The position numbers and the translations under genes are program-made. The notes under the pieces were generated by a model. The model had not been told where the DNA came from, made no database searches, and saw nothing but the letters and a program-made list of their open reading frames with translations. From the NCBI GenBank assembly GCA_023634235.1, contig JAMKCF010000001.1, forward strand, positions 28,792,920 to 28,856,919: 64,000 bases of DNA, given 5' to 3'. This document shows positions 61,352-64,000 of this stretch, piece after piece (within the stretch, counting starts at the first letter, position 1; every line of letters begins with the position of its first letter). The stretch is from Pisaster brevispinus (taxonomy: Eukaryota; Echinodermata; Asteroidea; Forcipulatida; Asteriidae).

Positions 61352-64000
61352 GCATGCATTAAACTACCTCGGTGTAAAAGAGAAGAAGAACATATTCCAA
61401 ATTAAATGAATTCCGTTGTCATTTAACAATTATAACATCAATGTTGATAATTGTGGGAATCACAACATAGATTGGCTGAAGCGCGAGAGAAAAACGCAAA
61501 TTTGAAGATGTCAACAGATGCTAAACATACATGTCACTCATAGGATTCATTTGAGACGCAGGGAAACAAAACGCACTTGCTATACTCGTGTATTATTTTG
61601 TTTCCATTAGTCTCAAAGCAGTTTTATTTAAGTTTTTCAGTTTAATACGTTTAATACGTATGCCACGAAGAGATATTTCAAATAAACCCTACACACGCGT
61701 GCCGCACAAAGCACCTGTTTGAGACACAGTACTTGTTATTCTCATAAATATATATATATATATATTTTTTTTTTCATTCTACCTTTATAGGTCAGTATAT
61801 GTGTAATGTCATGAATACTAAAGGCGATGATTACCATTGAGGCGTTCAAGGATAAGATCATCGTCAACAATTAATATCATTATTGTATAGATAAATTCGT
61901 TCATAGTCACATTAGCGGAGTGGGGCTGAGACAGTGTGCCTTTGTAAACCTCTGTAAACAGATACAAGCAATATATTTTTACATACATAATTATCTAGGC
62001 TTCCTGCAATTTTACAAGGCTTGTGGTGTCGTTTTTTTTTTTTTTTTTTTTTTTTTTTTCTTCCGTAATGCTCAAAATAGCAAAATACAATGCAATACAA
62101 TGTAACAGAGCATACCAAGGAAAAACTAAAGGGGAAACGGATATTACGGTATTCTGACATTTTTGGGCTATTTTTAGTAGCTGTTTACTTTTGATCAAAT
62201 TTGTACACATTGTTGTTGTCCAATTTGTATTTTATTTGTTTTATTTTTTGGCGTGTGTGTGGGTGTGGGTGCCTTCATATTCACTACCTTATGGAGACCG
62301 AGAACAAAACAGAATAGGGAAAACAAAGGGTCTCCATAGGGAAATTCTAAAGACTGGGTTGCTCCACAAGGAATGTTGTGTACAAAGTCTATGGGAGGTT
62401 CTTTAACTACAGGGACAAAGGAAAGAACAAAATATGTCTCCACAGGGATGCAAAAACAGGAATGCGTGTGTGTGTATGAGCACACCCACCGGTCCTAGTG
62501 GGGTCCAAAACACAACCGAACAATGGACTCCACAGGATAATTATTTAGACCCCACAAGCCACCATCGGTAAGGAAATGGGATCAAAGCACCATTCTCATA
62601 AAACAAAACACTAACAAAGGGGTTTACCTTTAATATTGGTACTGTGAATACAGTTATTGTTATTAACACACTGTGAAGTATTAAGTCACGAAATATCAAA
62701 CTACGAAAACAGCACGATTCTTGTAAAACGTGGGAAAGCTGTTTCAACTTAGTTCACCTTTATCACCGTAATTCGATATTTATTTATTGAAAAAAAGCTT
62801 CCGGGGTGGGGGGGGGGGGGCAAACTCACATGTCTCTGGATCCACTTGATTTGCAAAGCTTTTGGCACACTTTTTGTATCCGGCATCTTTAAGCAACCCT
62901 CATCAAAATTACCAAGTCTTTCGTTTAATCATTAAATTTTCCCCGTTCACCATAAAAACCGTCAATGATTTTGTCGACCTGCTGGACAACACTGGAATTA
63001 CAGGGGCCAAATGAGAAATATTCCGCGTATTCTCAATATTTTCGGGCATAAATATGTGCCATGCATGAATAATTGCCATTGGCGTGACATTTAGTCGACA
63101 CACATTTTGTTTGTCATACTCATTTTTAGTGCACTTGAGTGCACATGCGGATTTGTTCGAGCGATGTTGATTATGTGGAGGCAGTTTATTTGAAGTGAAC
63201 GTTGTTAAAATGGCGCTCTAAAGAACAAATAATGTGGTCTTAGAGCGTTGCAATTCATAGAATGGGCAACTGGAGCTCTGACTGACTTTAGAACGCGAAT
63301 TATTGCATGGGCGCCAATTTGGCAAGCAAATGTTTTGTCACAGGATTGTAGCATTGGTGGTTATTTGGCCTTCTCGGGTGAGAATTGACTGGATGTTTTG
63401 GGTTTTTGGGGGGTCCTGACCTATTTTGTGGGTGAATTTGACCTGAATGTGTGGCAAAATGACCTAGAATTGTCTTCTTCTTTTTTTACTTTTTGATACT
63501 ACCGGGCACATTTTGTGTTTTTAAACCGGAAAAAATATATATTCATAGAATTGGGTTAATTGCTGCAAAATCTGAGTTTAAAATCAAGACAAGACAAACC
63601 TATAACAGTGCCATTCGCTTTTCATAATCGGTACGTCAATTGACAAAGGTAGATGAAACAAAATTGTATATTTTGTTTTAATTAAACAAACAAATAAGCT
63701 TAAAATAACCCAGCTAATACACATGAACAAGTTGACAAAACACTTAGATTAAACAAAATAATATCAATCGGTAAATAAAGGGACTAAATAAGAAAATAAA
63801 GATAAACAAATAGTTTGAAAAAAAGAAAGAAAAATTTGCCTTCATAATTTATGGGAGGAAATAATCGTGTGAGCATGTGCTGACAATGTACCACAAGGAC
63901 ATTGTAACCAAACAGGTCCTTCGTTGCAGGGTGTTAAACCACTAGCATCAATAAGCGTTTAGTCTGAACTAATAACACCTAATTTTCTCTAGGTTATTAT
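61246..64000. other. Far-upstream region of copy B
   Basis: Aligns with 19540-22250. Contains long T runs (61315-61347, 62032-62060), a TA run, and at about 62925-63130 the frameshifted equivalent of the 20938-21198 ORF. No intact gene. Confidence 0.5.

Larger units (their letters stand above)
44177..64000. repeat. Tandem segmental duplication, unit containing the 5' half of copy B
   Basis: Partner of 1367-22250. The alignment continues to the last base of the window, so the duplication extends further right. Confidence 0.9.

Overview
Animal genomic DNA, AT-rich, with multi-exon split genes, GT-AG introns, tRNA-derived SINEs and Penelope-like, Ty3/Gypsy, piggyBac-like and tyrosine-recombinase elements. 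The SINE structure, the repeat spectrum and the receptor type fit a marine invertebrate deuterostome, most likely an echinoderm. That is inference; the species cannot be fixed from the sequence. No bacterial features (operons, CRISPR, IS elements) are present.

The window is dominated by two head-to-tail copies of one minus-strand gene. Copy B (58255 down to 24453) can be read completely: 23 exons whose lengths sum to 5184 nt (1727 codons plus stop) with every splice phase matching. It encodes a signal peptide, seven CUB or CUB-like modules interleaved with seven LDLa modules and one divergent cysteine-rich module, an LRR N-cap with about four LRRs, and a rhodopsin-fold seven-helix domain of the relaxin-receptor / GRL101 class (type C LGR). 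Copy A (16838 down to 1631, running off the left edge) keeps the 5' exons: signal peptide, CUB1, CUB3, LDLa1 and CUB4. A deletion has removed its CUB2 exon. The duplicated unit includes at least 5 kb of upstream DNA, so 1367-22250 is homologous to 44177-64000. The window edges therefore lie inside what is probably a larger tandem array with a period near 41.4 kb.

Layout: 1-1366 Penelope-like element; 1367-16838 copy A with a solo LTR (5863-7407), a Penelope-like fragment, a deleted Gypsy element, a YR element with split direct repeats (13295-15423) and a 606-bp pure GTT array in its introns; 16839-22250 upstream region of copy A with decayed ORF remnants; 22251-24452 the 3' flank of copy B; 24453-58255 copy B; 58256-64000 upstream region of copy B.

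Comparing the copies dates the insertions: the solo LTR is only in A; the piggyBac-like element, an inverted-repeat element and a 1.25-kb tandem duplication are only in B. The strongest biological signals are the CUB/LDLa/LRR/7TM architecture, loss of the DRY-motif arginine (VDCF) in copy B, and a deletion in copy A that appears to have created a replacement in-frame splice acceptor.
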